Source: Palsa-89 sp963824345
GTDB taxonomy: Bacteria; Acidobacteriota; Terriglobia; Bryobacterales; Bryobacteraceae
Reading direction: 5' to 3'
DNA: 64,000 nt
NCBI GenBank assembly: GCA_963824345.1
Contig: CAWGOZ010000011.1
Span: forward strand, 186,001 to 250,000
Shown here: piece after piece, positions 8,902-17,220 of the stretch
Layout: every line of letters starts with the position of its first letter
Numbering within the stretch: position 1 is the stretch's first letter
Program-made: the position numbers and the translations under genes
Notes under the pieces: model-generated
The model's database searches: none
What the model was told of the DNA's origin: nothing
The model's input: only the letters and a program-made list of their open reading frames with translations

Positions 8902-10491
8902 CTATTCGCGCAGCCAGCGAAAGCCGGGCTGAGCCATCTTGAGGTGGCTCGACGCTCCTTCGCGCCAGAGATAGAGCTGCGGCGCGGGGAATGCGGCCTC
9001 AAGACGACCCTCCCGGCTTTTCGACAAGGTGGCTCCATCCCAGGTCCAAGTGAATTCACCGGCGGTGTAAATGGTATGGAGCGCCTGGTAGGGACGCCGG
9101 TTCTCTTTCAGAGGAGTACGGGAGGCGACGGCAGCAGTCAAGTCCCACTGCGAATCGAAAATCGGCACGCCCCGATAGTCCGATGGCCCGGTGAAAAGAA
9201 TGGCCGCACGGGCCGGAAGACGCTTAATTTCTTCGAGCGGCGCGGTTTGCAGTATCCGCAATTCTTCCCGCCAGGCGCAGGCCCACTCCTGCACGCGATA
9301 TTGCTCGGCCAGCGCCAGCACGAGTACCAAGCCGGCCGAGGCTGAAAGCAAGCCCGCCTTGGTAAACCGCGCCCCCGGAAGAAAGGCCGGGCAGAGCAGC
9401 GCGAAGAAGCCGACGGTCAATGAAAGCGAAGCAGCGAACAAAGTGCGAGATGCGAGCCCTATCGAAGCCAGCCCATATCCGGCCGCCGAATAGATGGCGT
9501 CAGAGAGAACCAATGCGGCAAGCGCGACCGCGATGAGCCCAGTCAAATATCGGCGGAACAATCGCTGGTTGTCCGCATGTCTTCCCGCAGACCAGCGGGA
9601 CAAGGCGCAAACCAGCACCAGAACCGCAAGGAAGAAGCCGAGCAGTCGATATTCCGGAAAACTATTGAGCAGCGCCTTGGGCAGGGCTAGGAGATTACCG
9701 ATGGTCCACTGCAGCCAATGAGGATTGAACTTCTTGGCGCTGCCTGGCATCGCCCTGGATGCACTGTATCGATTGAAGGCGATGGGAATTGCCTGTGCCA
9801 GAAAACAGGTGCCGAGGAGGGTCGCCAGGTCACGTCGGCTCTTCGCGGGCCCCCGCCCCATCGTCCAATAAAACACCGCCACGGGAACGATCGCGAAATA
9901 AAAAGCTTCGTAGAACAGACTGGAGCCAACGATTCCCGCAGTGACCAGCGCCGCCAGGCCCAGGGTCAAGCGCTGCCTCACCAGAAGGAGGCGAGCCAAT
10001 TCGGTGAAGAGGATTTGAGCCCCCAGATTATGGATCAAAGTAGGCCAGGCGGTCTCGCCGAGTGACCAGGGCATGGCCAACCAGAAGACCACCGCAAAAT
10101 CTCCGGTGACATTGCGATAGTTGGGAAAAATGGTCATGATTCGGTTCAGCCACGAGCGCAGAGACAAGGCGCCTGCCAGGACCAGGAGCGTGGACATGAA
10201 CTGAATGGCCACCGGCGACGCGCCGGCGATCGAACTCACCAGGAAGGCTGTTAAGCCCATCAAAGGGCGGGGGGCGTAGATGGTGCTAAGCCCAACGAAA
10301 TAATGCAGACGGTCCAGGGAAAATGGAGCCGTGCCGTGCTGTGGCTCAATGACGAACCACCAGTCGTCCGAATAGAATCCGAGGACAAATGGCCGGCGTA
10401 AGTATAGAATCGCCCAAGAGACCACGAGAAGAATAGGAAAGCGCTCGCTAAGTTGTGCAACTGCCGTCAATAGCGAACTGGATTTTGCCAT
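8902..10491 (-). CDS. Polytopic membrane protein, GT-C glycosyltransferase-like
   Basis: This 529-residue protein has about ten hydrophobic segments. The first predicted periplasmic loop carries FYSDDWWFV, an acidic pair where GT-C enzymes (PMT/ArnT/GT39-like) place their catalytic or metal-binding acid. The C-terminal part (from about residue 420) is soluble. It fits a lipid-linked-sugar-dependent glycosyltransferase of unknown acceptor, but the family assignment is from architecture only. The start ATG is at 10491, six bases after the stop of the FUSC-family gene, so the two are probably cotranscribed. Confidence 0.65.
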   Translation of the reverse strand: MAKSSSLLTAVAQLSERFPILLVVSWAILYLRRPFVLGFYSDDWWFVIEPQHGTAPFSLDRLHYFVGLSTIYAPRPLMGLTAFLVSSIAGASPVAIQFMSTLLVLAGALSLRSWLNRIMTIFPNYRNVTGDFAVVFWLAMPWSLGETAWPTLIHNLGAQILFTELARLLLVRQRLTLGLAALVTAGIVGSSLFYEAFYFAIVPVAVFYWTMGRGPAKSRRDLATLLGTCFLAQAIPIAFNRYSASRAMPGSAKKFNPHWLQWTIGNLLALPKALLNSFPEYRLLGFFLAVLVLVCALSRWSAGRHADNQRLFRRYLTGLIAVALAALVLSDAIYSAAGYGLASIGLASRTLFAASLSLTVGFFALLCPAFLPGARFTKAGLLSASAGLVLVLALAEQYRVQEWACAWREELRILQTAPLEEIKRLPARAAILFTGPSDYRGVPIFDSQWDLTAAVASRTPLKENRRPYQALHTIYTAGEFTWTWDGATLSKSREGRLEAAFPAPQLYLWREGASSHLKMAQPGFRWLRE

Positions 10492-10497
10492 ACACGT

Positions 10498-11508
10498 CTA
10501 TTTGGACACGAAGCGCGAGTTGACCAGGGCGCGCGCCAGTTCCAGCTCTTGTGCCAGGTTCCGGGTACTGAGCAAGAGTGGGTAGTCCGCTGGCCCCGCC
10601 CCATGGGCTCTCTTGGCCAGGTCGGAGATGGGTGCCATCACATCCGGCCAATCCGGTTCCAATTCCCCCCTCCGGAGGCAGTTTGCGATCGATCCAAAGG
10701 CCGCAGCGGTAGCGGCGCGCGACTGTTCCCACCTGGCGGCAAAGCTTCGCGAATCGGTGTCCTCGACGCGGCCGCGGAAGGCAACTTCAACCGCCTCCAC
10801 GGCACGGCGGATCCGCTCCAACTGAGCGGCCAGCAAGGACAAAGACTCCCGTTCGCGCATCGGCCCAAATTTTTCCTGGAGAGCATTTTCCAATAGAGCG
10901 GCGTTCTTGCGAAACAGGTCCTCGACCTCCGCGTTGAGCGCATCGAGCGAGGGAACTTCGGCAGCCCCGTCGGAACTCATCACGGCTTGGTACAACACTC
11001 CCAGCCTCACGAGCGCGCCCGCTAATCCCTCGCGCAGACTCTCCCGCGCACGATTCGGCCAAAGCGTCAAGGAAATCACCAGCGCGATCAAAATGCCAAT
11101 TGAGACCTCGATAAAACGATGGAGGGCGACAGTCCACGGAAAAGCCGGCCGCCCAATCAACATGATGATCGCCACCGTCACGGTGGCCAGCCGCTGGCTG
11201 TCGGGCAGCCGCAGAACGGAGCAAACGGAAAATGCTACCGTGACGGCCAACCCAAAGCTAAGCATGTTCACGCCCCACAGAGCCGTAAACGCCCCGCCCA
11301 CCAGCGCGCCAACGGCGGTTCCGGCCAGCCGGGTTCTGGATGCGCTGAGCGTGGCCCCGACGTTGGATTGCATCACGATGAGGGCGGTGATGGCGGCCCA
11401 ATATCCCTCCGGCAAATGAAAAAGCCGGGTGACGTAGACGGAAGCCACGCCGGCAATCGACGTCTTCATCGCCTGCTTGCCGTTTTCGGTGGCCGCGCTC
11501 GAAAACAT
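10498..11508 (-). CDS. FUSC-family membrane protein
   Basis: This 336-residue protein has about six N-terminal membrane segments in the pattern of the FUSC/aromatic-acid-exporter families (YWAAITALIVMQSNVGATLSASRTRLAGT), followed by a long helical cytosolic region (about 170-336). Family members include efflux components such as AaeB and uncharacterised FUSC_2 proteins. The 336-residue length fits a single FUSC unit rather than full-length AaeB. Export of small organic acids is a family-based guess. It forms a two-gene unit with the downstream GT-C-like gene. Confidence 0.8.
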   Translation of the reverse strand: MFSSAATENGKQAMKTSIAGVASVYVTRLFHLPEGYWAAITALIVMQSNVGATLSASRTRLAGTAVGALVGGAFTALWGVNMLSFGLAVTVAFSVCSVLRLPDSQRLATVTVAIIMLIGRPAFPWTVALHRFIEVSIGILIALVISLTLWPNRARESLREGLAGALVRLGVLYQAVMSSDGAAEVPSLDALNAEVEDLFRKNAALLENALQEKFGPMRERESLSLLAAQLERIRRAVEAVEVAFRGRVEDTDSRSFAARWEQSRAATAAAFGSIANCLRRGELEPDWPDVMAPISDLAKRAHGAGPADYPLLLSTRNLAQELELARALVNSRFVSK

Positions 11509-11563
11509 AACTGGTACTCTAGCGTGTCAGCCCGGTTTGATGCCTGTGATATTCTGGATGTGT

Positions 11564-11773
11564 ATGGCAATTCCAAACGTGAAACGATTCCGGCCGTTCT
11601 GCCCCACCTGCAATGAGCCCTTCACCATCATGGCGGTTCTGCCCAAGGACGCCAACGTGGATGGTTATCTCAGTGACGCCGTAGCACGGCACGATCACAA
11701 GGCGTTCCAGGAAGCCAAGCAGCAGACGTTCAAGATTCGTGTCGGTCAACAGAAGCAGAAAAAGGCGAAGTAG
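11564..11773 (+). CDS. Small protein of unknown function
   Basis: A 69-residue reading frame starts MAIPNVKRFRPFCPTC and ends with a basic tail (GQQKQKKAK). It holds one CPTC pair and a region rich in charged residues. The frame remains open upstream to 11477, but ATG 11564 avoids overlap with the divergent FUSC gene. It ends nine bases before the convergent amidohydrolase. No family is recognised. The coding potential looks acceptable, but the evidence is limited to the open frame and gene-sized gap. Confidence 0.4.
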   Translation: MAIPNVKRFRPFCPTCNEPFTIMAVLPKDANVDGYLSDAVARHDHKAFQEAKQQTFKIRVGQQKQKKAK

Positions 11774-11782
11774 CTCTCCGAG

Positions 11783-12787
11783 CTATTCCAATTTCAAGAG
11801 GCGGCGCGCGTTGCCGGAGTATATCTGCTCTTTCTCGGCAGCCGTGATGTCCAGACCTTCGATGCATCGGATGGTCTCGCGAATGTATAGGCCCGGCTCC
11901 GGCTCGAACGGCACGTCGGAAGCGAAGACCGCATGCTCGACGCCGAAGAAATCCAGGCCGCATTGGGTGGCGGCTTGGCCTCCAAACAGTGCCGTATCGG
12001 CATAGAACTTGCGGAAATAGTCGATCGGCCGCAGCGCCATGGACTTGAGCAGCGAGGCATAGTCTTCGTCCGTGGTGCGCGATCCAAGCGCGTCCCAGCC
12101 ATAGCCGACGCGTCCCTCAAAATAGGGAATCATCCCACCCATATGGTGCGTGACAATCCTGAGATTCGGAAAGCGGTCGAACATGCCGGAAAAAACGATG
12201 CGCGACATCGCGGCGCTGGTTTCATAGGGCCATCCGAAGGTCCACCATATTTCGTATTTCGATTTGGCTTCGGTTTTATAGTCCGGGAAATCGGCGCCCC
12301 GCGCGGGATGCATCCAGATGGTGAGGTCGCGCCGCGCGGCATGCTCGAATAAGGGCGCCAACTCGGGTGCGTCCAGCGGTTTGCCCGCGACGTTGGTGTA
12401 AATCTGAATCCCCCGCGCATCGAGTTCCGAAACCGACCGGTCGATTTCTCGCAGCGACGCCTCGACGTTGTTCAGCGGCAAAGAGGCCGCGAACCCGATG
12501 AAGCGATCGGGATATTTGGCCACCAGTTCGGCCAATCCGTCATTGGCGATGCGCGCGAGCTCGGGGGATTTGTCCGGGGAAGCCATGCTCTCCATCGCCG
12601 GCGCCGGCAGCGTCAAAAACTGGCAATACTCGCCGAACTCGTCCATCACACGAAAGCGCGCTTCCAGGTCCGCGATGGTGGGCACGTTCCGCACGCGCTT
12701 GCCGATGTCTTTGCCCGCCAGACCGGCCTCAATGACATCATGCGCGTAGCGAGGCGGAAAAAAGTGATTGAAAAGATCGATTTTCAT
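11783..12787 (-). CDS. Amidohydrolase family 2 (ACMSD-like) protein
   Basis: TIM-barrel amidohydrolase of about 334 residues from ATG 12787; the frame continues upstream, but the conserved start MKIDLFNHFFPP begins here. Visible family features are the barrel-strand histidines in TIWMHPARG and IVTHHMGGM and the aspartate in FASDVPFEPE. The N-terminal metal motif, normally HxH, reads F6-N7-H8, so the first ligand is missing. Related enzymes decarboxylate or hydrolyse small aromatic or carboxylic substrates; the substrate here is unknown. It is divergent from the LGEDH-motif gene with a 61-base shared upstream region. Confidence 0.85.
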   Translation of the reverse strand: MKIDLFNHFFPPRYAHDVIEAGLAGKDIGKRVRNVPTIADLEARFRVMDEFGEYCQFLTLPAPAMESMASPDKSPELARIANDGLAELVAKYPDRFIGFAASLPLNNVEASLREIDRSVSELDARGIQIYTNVAGKPLDAPELAPLFEHAARRDLTIWMHPARGADFPDYKTEAKSKYEIWWTFGWPYETSAAMSRIVFSGMFDRFPNLRIVTHHMGGMIPYFEGRVGYGWDALGSRTTDEDYASLLKSMALRPIDYFRKFYADTALFGGQAATQCGLDFFGVEHAVFASDVPFEPEPGLYIRETIRCIEGLDITAAEKEQIYSGNARRLLKLE

Positions 12788-12848
12788 TTGACAGCGGTAA
12801 TTATATCGAACGCCCGCGCCGCGGCTGCCGTATAGTGGTTTGAACTTT

Positions 12849-14062
12849 ATGATTCGCTGCCTGCTGGTTGGACTTTCACTCACGCTCCCCGCGCTACCGC
12901 AAACGACTTTCGATCAGAAGCTCCTGGAAGTCCGCTACGGACTGCGCATCGAAGCGGGAAAGCTGACCGGCAACGCCGCTCCCGTGCTGGAGAAGGCCAT
13001 CTCGGCGGCGCAATACGTGCTGATCGGAGAGGATCACATCACGCGCGAAATTCCTCAGTTCGCAGCAGCGGTCTGCGAGGCGATGGCTCCGCAGGGGCTG
13101 ACGGCGATGGCAGTGGAAGCCGGTCCAGAAGCGGCGAAAATGGTAGCTTCCACGCTGGGCAAGCCGGATCGAGTGGCGCGCATGGCGGCGCACACCGAAC
13201 GGTATCCGGATAGCGTCGCATTTCTCAACGTCCGGGAGGAAAACGATTTGGTGGAACACTGCGCCCAGGCTTCTCACAACCCCGATTTCCAGCTCTGGGG
13301 TCTGGATCAAGAGTTAATGGGCTCGGCGGGATGGCTGCTCGACCAGATTCTGGCCACGCGCCCTGGAAGCGCGGCCACGGCCGTTCTCACCCGCATGAAA
13401 GCCGAAGAGCAGAAGGATGCCGCTCTCGCCAAAGAGACCGGAGACCCGACCAAAGTGTTCTTGTTTGCCGCCTCCGACGCCCAACTTTCCGAGGGCACCG
13501 CGGTTCTGAAGCGCGAGGGAAATGCCGCTGCGAATGAGCTCTTCGGCGAGTTCGTCGAAAGTCATGAAATCTATCTCAAGAACATGCAAGGTTCGCCGGA
13601 ATCGAACAGCCAGCGGGCGCGCTTGCTGAAGCGGCATTTTCGTCGGGATTTCGATGCAGCGGCTTCCAAGTTCCAGCGCCAAAGAGTGTATGGCACCCCT
13701 ACAAAGGCTTCAACCCTCTGCACCAGCGGGATCTGGGCAACTACATCGCTGAAATGGCCGACGGCCAGGGCGCATCGTCGCTCCATATCTGCATTCTAGG
13801 CGCGAAAGGCACGCACGCGGCCTATGGAGGGTACATGCGGCCGATGAAGCTTGAGCCCTTCGTTATGGCGGAAGACGAGGATTACCATTGGTTGAAGCCC
13901 CTAGTCGACAACCAAGTCCCAAACGCCTGGACACTTTACGACCTTGGTCGCCTACGATTTCAAAAGCTCGGCGCCATTGATCCGGAAATGCAGCGCGCCA
14001 TCTATGGCTACGATCTTCTGGTCATCGTCCCGGAGTTCACTCCGGCTCACTCCATCCAGTAG
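12849..14062 (+). pseudogene. Secreted LGEDH-motif (erythromycin-esterase/ChaN-like) protein, frameshifted
   Basis: The N-terminal part from ATG 12849 has a signal-like segment, then YVLIGEDHITREIP and a conserved helical domain, and ends out of family character near codon 280. A second frame, entered near 13675-13690, continues with WHPYKGFNPLHQRDLGNY and runs to 14062 (ending VIVPEFTPAHS). The two halves clearly belong together, giving about 404 residues if one base is restored (a -1 shift). No slippery heptamer of the X XXY YYZ type is present. A single-base deletion or a sequence error is more likely than programmed frameshifting. The LGExxH motif suggests a hydrolase of the EreA/ChaN type, but this is only motif-level. 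Confidence 0.7.
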
Positions 14063-14111
14063 GAGATGGTGGTAAACTACCGTTGCGTTTATTGAAGGGG
14101 ATGATACCGCT

Positions 14112-15509
14112 GTGAGCCAAAGCCTGGAAGATTTGTTAAAGACCAAGAATCCCGTTGACCTGTTGCGTAATTCGCAGATAGGCGCTTATGTTTATCCCGT
14201 GGTTCCCGCCGAATACACCAACTGGCGCGATGAACAACGTGCCTGGAGAGAGACCTGTGTCTTATTCGACCAGTCGCATCACATGGCGAATGTGTATATG
14301 GAAGGACCCGACGCAGTGAAACTGGCTTCGTATCTCGGGTTCAATAGTTTCGCCAAGTTCCCAGTGGATAGAGCCAAACAACTCGCGCCCTGCAGCTACG
14401 ACGGGCATGTGATCGGCGACGGAATCCTGTTTCACCTGGAGCCCAATAAGCTGGCGTTTGTCGGACGGGCGCCGGCCGCCAATTGGATACAATTCCAGGC
14501 CGAGACCGGCGGATTTAACGTTAGCACTCAGAAAGACGACCGGTCGCCTTCCAATCCGGGCGGAAAAGCGGTAATTCGCAGTTGTTACCGTTACCAGATT
14601 CAAGGTCCGAACGCGTGGCAGGTAATTCAGAAGCTGAACGGCGGCCCGATTGCGGAGATCAAGTTCTTCGACATGGGCTATATCAACATCGTGGGGCGGA
14701 AAGTTCGCGCGTTGCGGCACGGCATGGCCGGCGCACCGGGCCTCGAAATATGGGGGCCCTACGAGCAGCGCGAGGAAATCCGGGCGGCGATCGTGGAGGC
14801 GGGCAAGGACTTTGGACTGGCTCAGGTGGGGGCCCGCGCTTACGCCACCAACACGCTGGAGTCCGGCTGGATTCCTTCGCCGCTCCCTGCGGTGTACACG
14901 GGCGAGAAAATGAAGGCTTACCGGCAGTGGCTTCCGGCTTCGAGTTACGAAGGTACCGGGTCTCTCGGAGGCAGCTTCGTTTCGAAAAACATCGCAGACT
15001 ACTACGTGACGCCTTACGAAATGGGCTATGGACCCTTCGTCAAATTCGATCACGACTTTATCGGACGCGAGGCGCTCGAAAAAATCTCCACCCAGCCGCA
15101 GCGCAAGAAAGTGACCTTGGCCTGGAACGCCGAGGATGTCGCGAAGGTGCAGCGCTCCTTGTTCGGACCCGCTGCTGAGCGATATAAGTACATCGACCTG
15201 CCGCTCGCTAACTACGCTTCTGCCTCCTATGACCAGGTGTTGATCGGGGGAAAACTAGCGGGGCTTTCGATGTTCAGCGGCTACAGCTACAACGAAGGGT
15301 CGATGCTGTCGCTCGGGATTGTCGAGCACAACGTCGAAATCGGCACCGAGGTCAGCCTGGTTTGGGGAGAAGAAGGAGGCGGGACCAGGAAAGCTACCGT
15401 CGAGCGCCACAAGCAAACGGAAATCCGCGCCGTGGTCAGCCCAGTGCCGTACTCCAAAGTCGCCCGCGAAGAGTACGCCGCCGGCTGGCGGACGATGGCG
15501 CACAAATAG
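14112..15509 (+). CDS. Tetrahydrofolate-dependent O-demethylase/aminomethyltransferase-like protein (LigM/GcvT family)
   Basis: This 465-residue protein starts at a GTG at 14112 with GAAGGGGA upstream. The sequence fits the GcvT fold family across its length. It resembles the longer LigM/DesA-type aromatic O-demethylases (for example the segments AWRETCVLFDQSHHM, AYATNTLESGWIPSPLPAVYTG, TPYEMGYGPFVKFDHDFIGREALE). In that group a methyl group of vanillate or syringate is moved to tetrahydrofolate. The exact substrate cannot be read here. DMSP demethylase-type DmdA proteins are the other relative to exclude. The gene stands alone between the frameshifted LGEDH gene and a convergent cytochrome gene. 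Confidence 0.75.
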   Translation: MSQSLEDLLKTKNPVDLLRNSQIGAYVYPVVPAEYTNWRDEQRAWRETCVLFDQSHHMANVYMEGPDAVKLASYLGFNSFAKFPVDRAKQLAPCSYDGHVIGDGILFHLEPNKLAFVGRAPAANWIQFQAETGGFNVSTQKDDRSPSNPGGKAVIRSCYRYQIQGPNAWQVIQKLNGGPIAEIKFFDMGYINIVGRKVRALRHGMAGAPGLEIWGPYEQREEIRAAIVEAGKDFGLAQVGARAYATNTLESGWIPSPLPAVYTGEKMKAYRQWLPASSYEGTGSLGGSFVSKNIADYYVTPYEMGYGPFVKFDHDFIGREALEKISTQPQRKKVTLAWNAEDVAKVQRSLFGPAAERYKYIDLPLANYASASYDQVLIGGKLAGLSMFSGYSYNEGSMLSLGIVEHNVEIGTEVSLVWGEEGGGTRKATVERHKQTEIRAVVSPVPYSKVAREEYAAGWRTMAHK

Positions 15510-15530
15510 GACCTCTGACCGCTCGGCGCG

Positions 15531-16013
15531 CTATTGCGCGTCGCTGAAGACGATGCTGTCTTTCTTGGCCGTCAGCTTGGCCGTGTCGACGCCGGGGACT
15601 TTGGCCAGGCTGTCCCAATCCTTGAAGTTGCCGTGGTCGGTCCGGTACTTGACGATGGCCTCGGAGTCCTTGGCGGTCAGCTCGAGCTGGGTCTGCAGAT
15701 CCATGGCAGTCGCTTTGTTCACGTTGGTTTTGGCGCCCGCGGCCGGAAAATTCTTGGCCAGGTAATCGACAATGGTCGCGAGCTCCTCCGGCGTCCCCGT
15801 AGCGCCGCGCGAGACCATGGAGTCGACGATGGAGGCCCACGCGTCCTTGGTACCGCGCTGCGCCACCACGATATCCAGGCCGTGGCAGCTTCCACAGGTA
15901 TTCTCCACCAGTTCCTTTCCCTTGCCGGCTGGCAGGTCCTGGGCTTGCACCAGAGTAGTGGACGCAACAAGAAATGCGAATAGAAGAGCGGGTCGGTTCA
16001 TATTTTTCATCAT
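15531..16013 (-). CDS. Secreted c-type cytochrome fused to a ComEA-like helix-hairpin-helix domain
   Basis: This protein of about 160 residues starts at one of three close ATGs (16013, 16010, 16001). A signal peptide ending near VQAQ is followed by a haem-binding CGSCH motif in a short cytochrome c domain. The C-terminal domain has VNKATAMDLQ, IVKYRTDHGNF and LAKVPGVD, matching the helix-hairpin-helix pattern of ComEA-like DNA-binding domains. The protein would be periplasmic. The combination of a haem domain and a HhH domain is unusual; it may mediate electron transfer with HhH used as a protein or DNA contact (inference). It is convergent with the demethylase gene (21-base gap). Confidence 0.8.
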   Translation of the reverse strand: MMKNMNRPALLFAFLVASTTLVQAQDLPAGKGKELVENTCGSCHGLDIVVAQRGTKDAWASIVDSMVSRGATGTPEELATIVDYLAKNFPAAGAKTNVNKATAMDLQTQLELTAKDSEAIVKYRTDHGNFKDWDSLAKVPGVDTAKLTAKKDSIVFSDAQ

Positions 16014-16101
16014 ACCCGTAGCGGCCCGCCGCGCGCTAATGCGAGTGACATCGCAGCCAACAGGCGAAACTGGAGCGTAGACGGTACGCTGGGCACGCGG
16101 G

Positions 16102-16181
16102 TCGGGTACACGCGACTTCAAACCGCGTTTTTCCCGCCCGATTTGGCACAAAAACGCGGCTGAAAGCCGCATGTACCGGCC
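16102..16181. repeat. About 80-bp imperfect palindrome (REP/MITE- or terminator-like)
   Basis: The arms at about 16104-16132 and 16150-16179 are inverted repeats. The inner ten bases, CCGCGTTTTT and AAAAACGCGG, match perfectly. Outside that, roughly 20 further positions match imperfectly, including GTACACGCG against CGCATGTAC. A small hairpin (GCGGCT/AGCCGC) lies within the right arm. It sits between two minus-strand genes, downstream of the TolB-like gene, so it could also act as a transcription terminator. Confidence 0.6.
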
Positions 16182-16189
16182 GCGGTAGC

Positions 16190-17194
16190 TTACTTCCAAT
16201 CCGCGGTAAATATGTTGAACTCGTAGGGCGACTTGGCGGCCTTGTCGGATGCGAACACAATGGTCTTGCCGTCCGGCGCAAACTCGGGAAAGGCGGTGAA
16301 ACCGCCGAAATTCGTCACTTGCTCCAGGTTCTTTCCGTCGGCGTCGATCAAGTACAGTTCGAACTTTCGTCCGTCGCAATCATGCTTGTTCGATGCAAAC
16401 AGAATCTTCTTCCCGTCGGGCGTGAAGGTGGGAGCAAAACTCGCGCACCCGAAATTGGTGATCTGCCGCGTATGCTTTCCGTCGCCGTCCGCGACGAACA
16501 GCTCCATCTTCATCGGCAACGTCAGGTTGTCCTTCAGCAGATCGTGATAGCGTTTTTCGGTCTCCGGCGTCAACGGATGATTCGCCCGCCATACCAGCTT
16601 CTTGCCATCGCGCGAAAACACCGCGCCACCGTCGTACCCATCGCTCTTGGTGACCTGCTTCTTGTCCGAACCGTCCGGTTTCATGGTCCACAAATCCAGA
16701 TCGCCCGACTCCATGGACGTGTACACGATACGGCCGCTCTTGAAATTCACCGTGCCTTCGGCGTTGTAACCCGGCGCACCCGCCAGCGTTTTCAGAATCT
16801 TTCCGTCGTCGGCGGCCAGGTACACTTTGTAGGTCGGATACACCGCCCAAACATAGCCTTTGCTGCGATCAGCCGCCGCCGGGCACGCATCCCCGGCCTC
16901 ATGCGTCGAGGCATACAAAATGTGCTTGTTGTCCGGCAGAAAATATCCGCAGGTGGTGCGGCCCTTGCCGGTCGACACCATGTGCTGGTCCGAACCGTCC
17001 CGGTTCATGATGAAAATCTGGTCGCATTGCAGCTTGTCGCGCGTGGATTGAAAAATAATGCGCTGCCCATCCGGCGACCAATAGGCTTCGGCGTTTTCTC
17101 CGCCATTTGTCAACTGGCGGATTTCGCCCAAATGTCCCGGCGTTTGCGCCCCTGCGCTGCCTGCCAGGAGAATGTATAGTAAGTGTCTGTGCAA
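16190..17194 (-). CDS. TolB/PD40-type beta-propeller protein, probably periplasmic
   Basis: This 334-residue protein starts at a TTG at 17194 and has a short signal-like N-terminus ending near GAQT. Repeated blade motifs of the PD40/WD40-like TolB family are visible: AYWSPDGQRIIFQS, GAVFSRDGKKLVW, PTFTPDGKKILFAS and PEFAPDGKTIVFAS, with linking QI[FY]IMNRDGS or LYLIDADGK. TolB-like propellers often mediate periplasmic protein interactions. There is no pal/tol context here, so it is probably a stand-alone paralogue. It starts divergently to the glycosyltransferase cluster. Confidence 0.85.
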   Translation of the reverse strand: MHRHLLYILLAGSAGAQTPGHLGEIRQLTNGGENAEAYWSPDGQRIIFQSTRDKLQCDQIFIMNRDGSDQHMVSTGKGRTTCGYFLPDNKHILYASTHEAGDACPAAADRSKGYVWAVYPTYKVYLAADDGKILKTLAGAPGYNAEGTVNFKSGRIVYTSMESGDLDLWTMKPDGSDKKQVTKSDGYDGGAVFSRDGKKLVWRANHPLTPETEKRYHDLLKDNLTLPMKMELFVADGDGKHTRQITNFGCASFAPTFTPDGKKILFASNKHDCDGRKFELYLIDADGKNLEQVTNFGGFTAFPEFAPDGKTIVFASDKAAKSPYEFNIFTADWK

Positions 17195-17220
17195 GCCACT
17201 ATCCTACCGCACGACTTGAG

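Noticed and set aside
9689..9929. 80-codon internal frame in the GT-C-like gene
   Set aside because: Alternative-frame shadow, no start or family match.
13660..13700. Programmed -1 frameshift in the LGEDH-motif gene
   Set aside because: No slippery heptamer or pairing downstream could be seen, so mutation or error was preferred.
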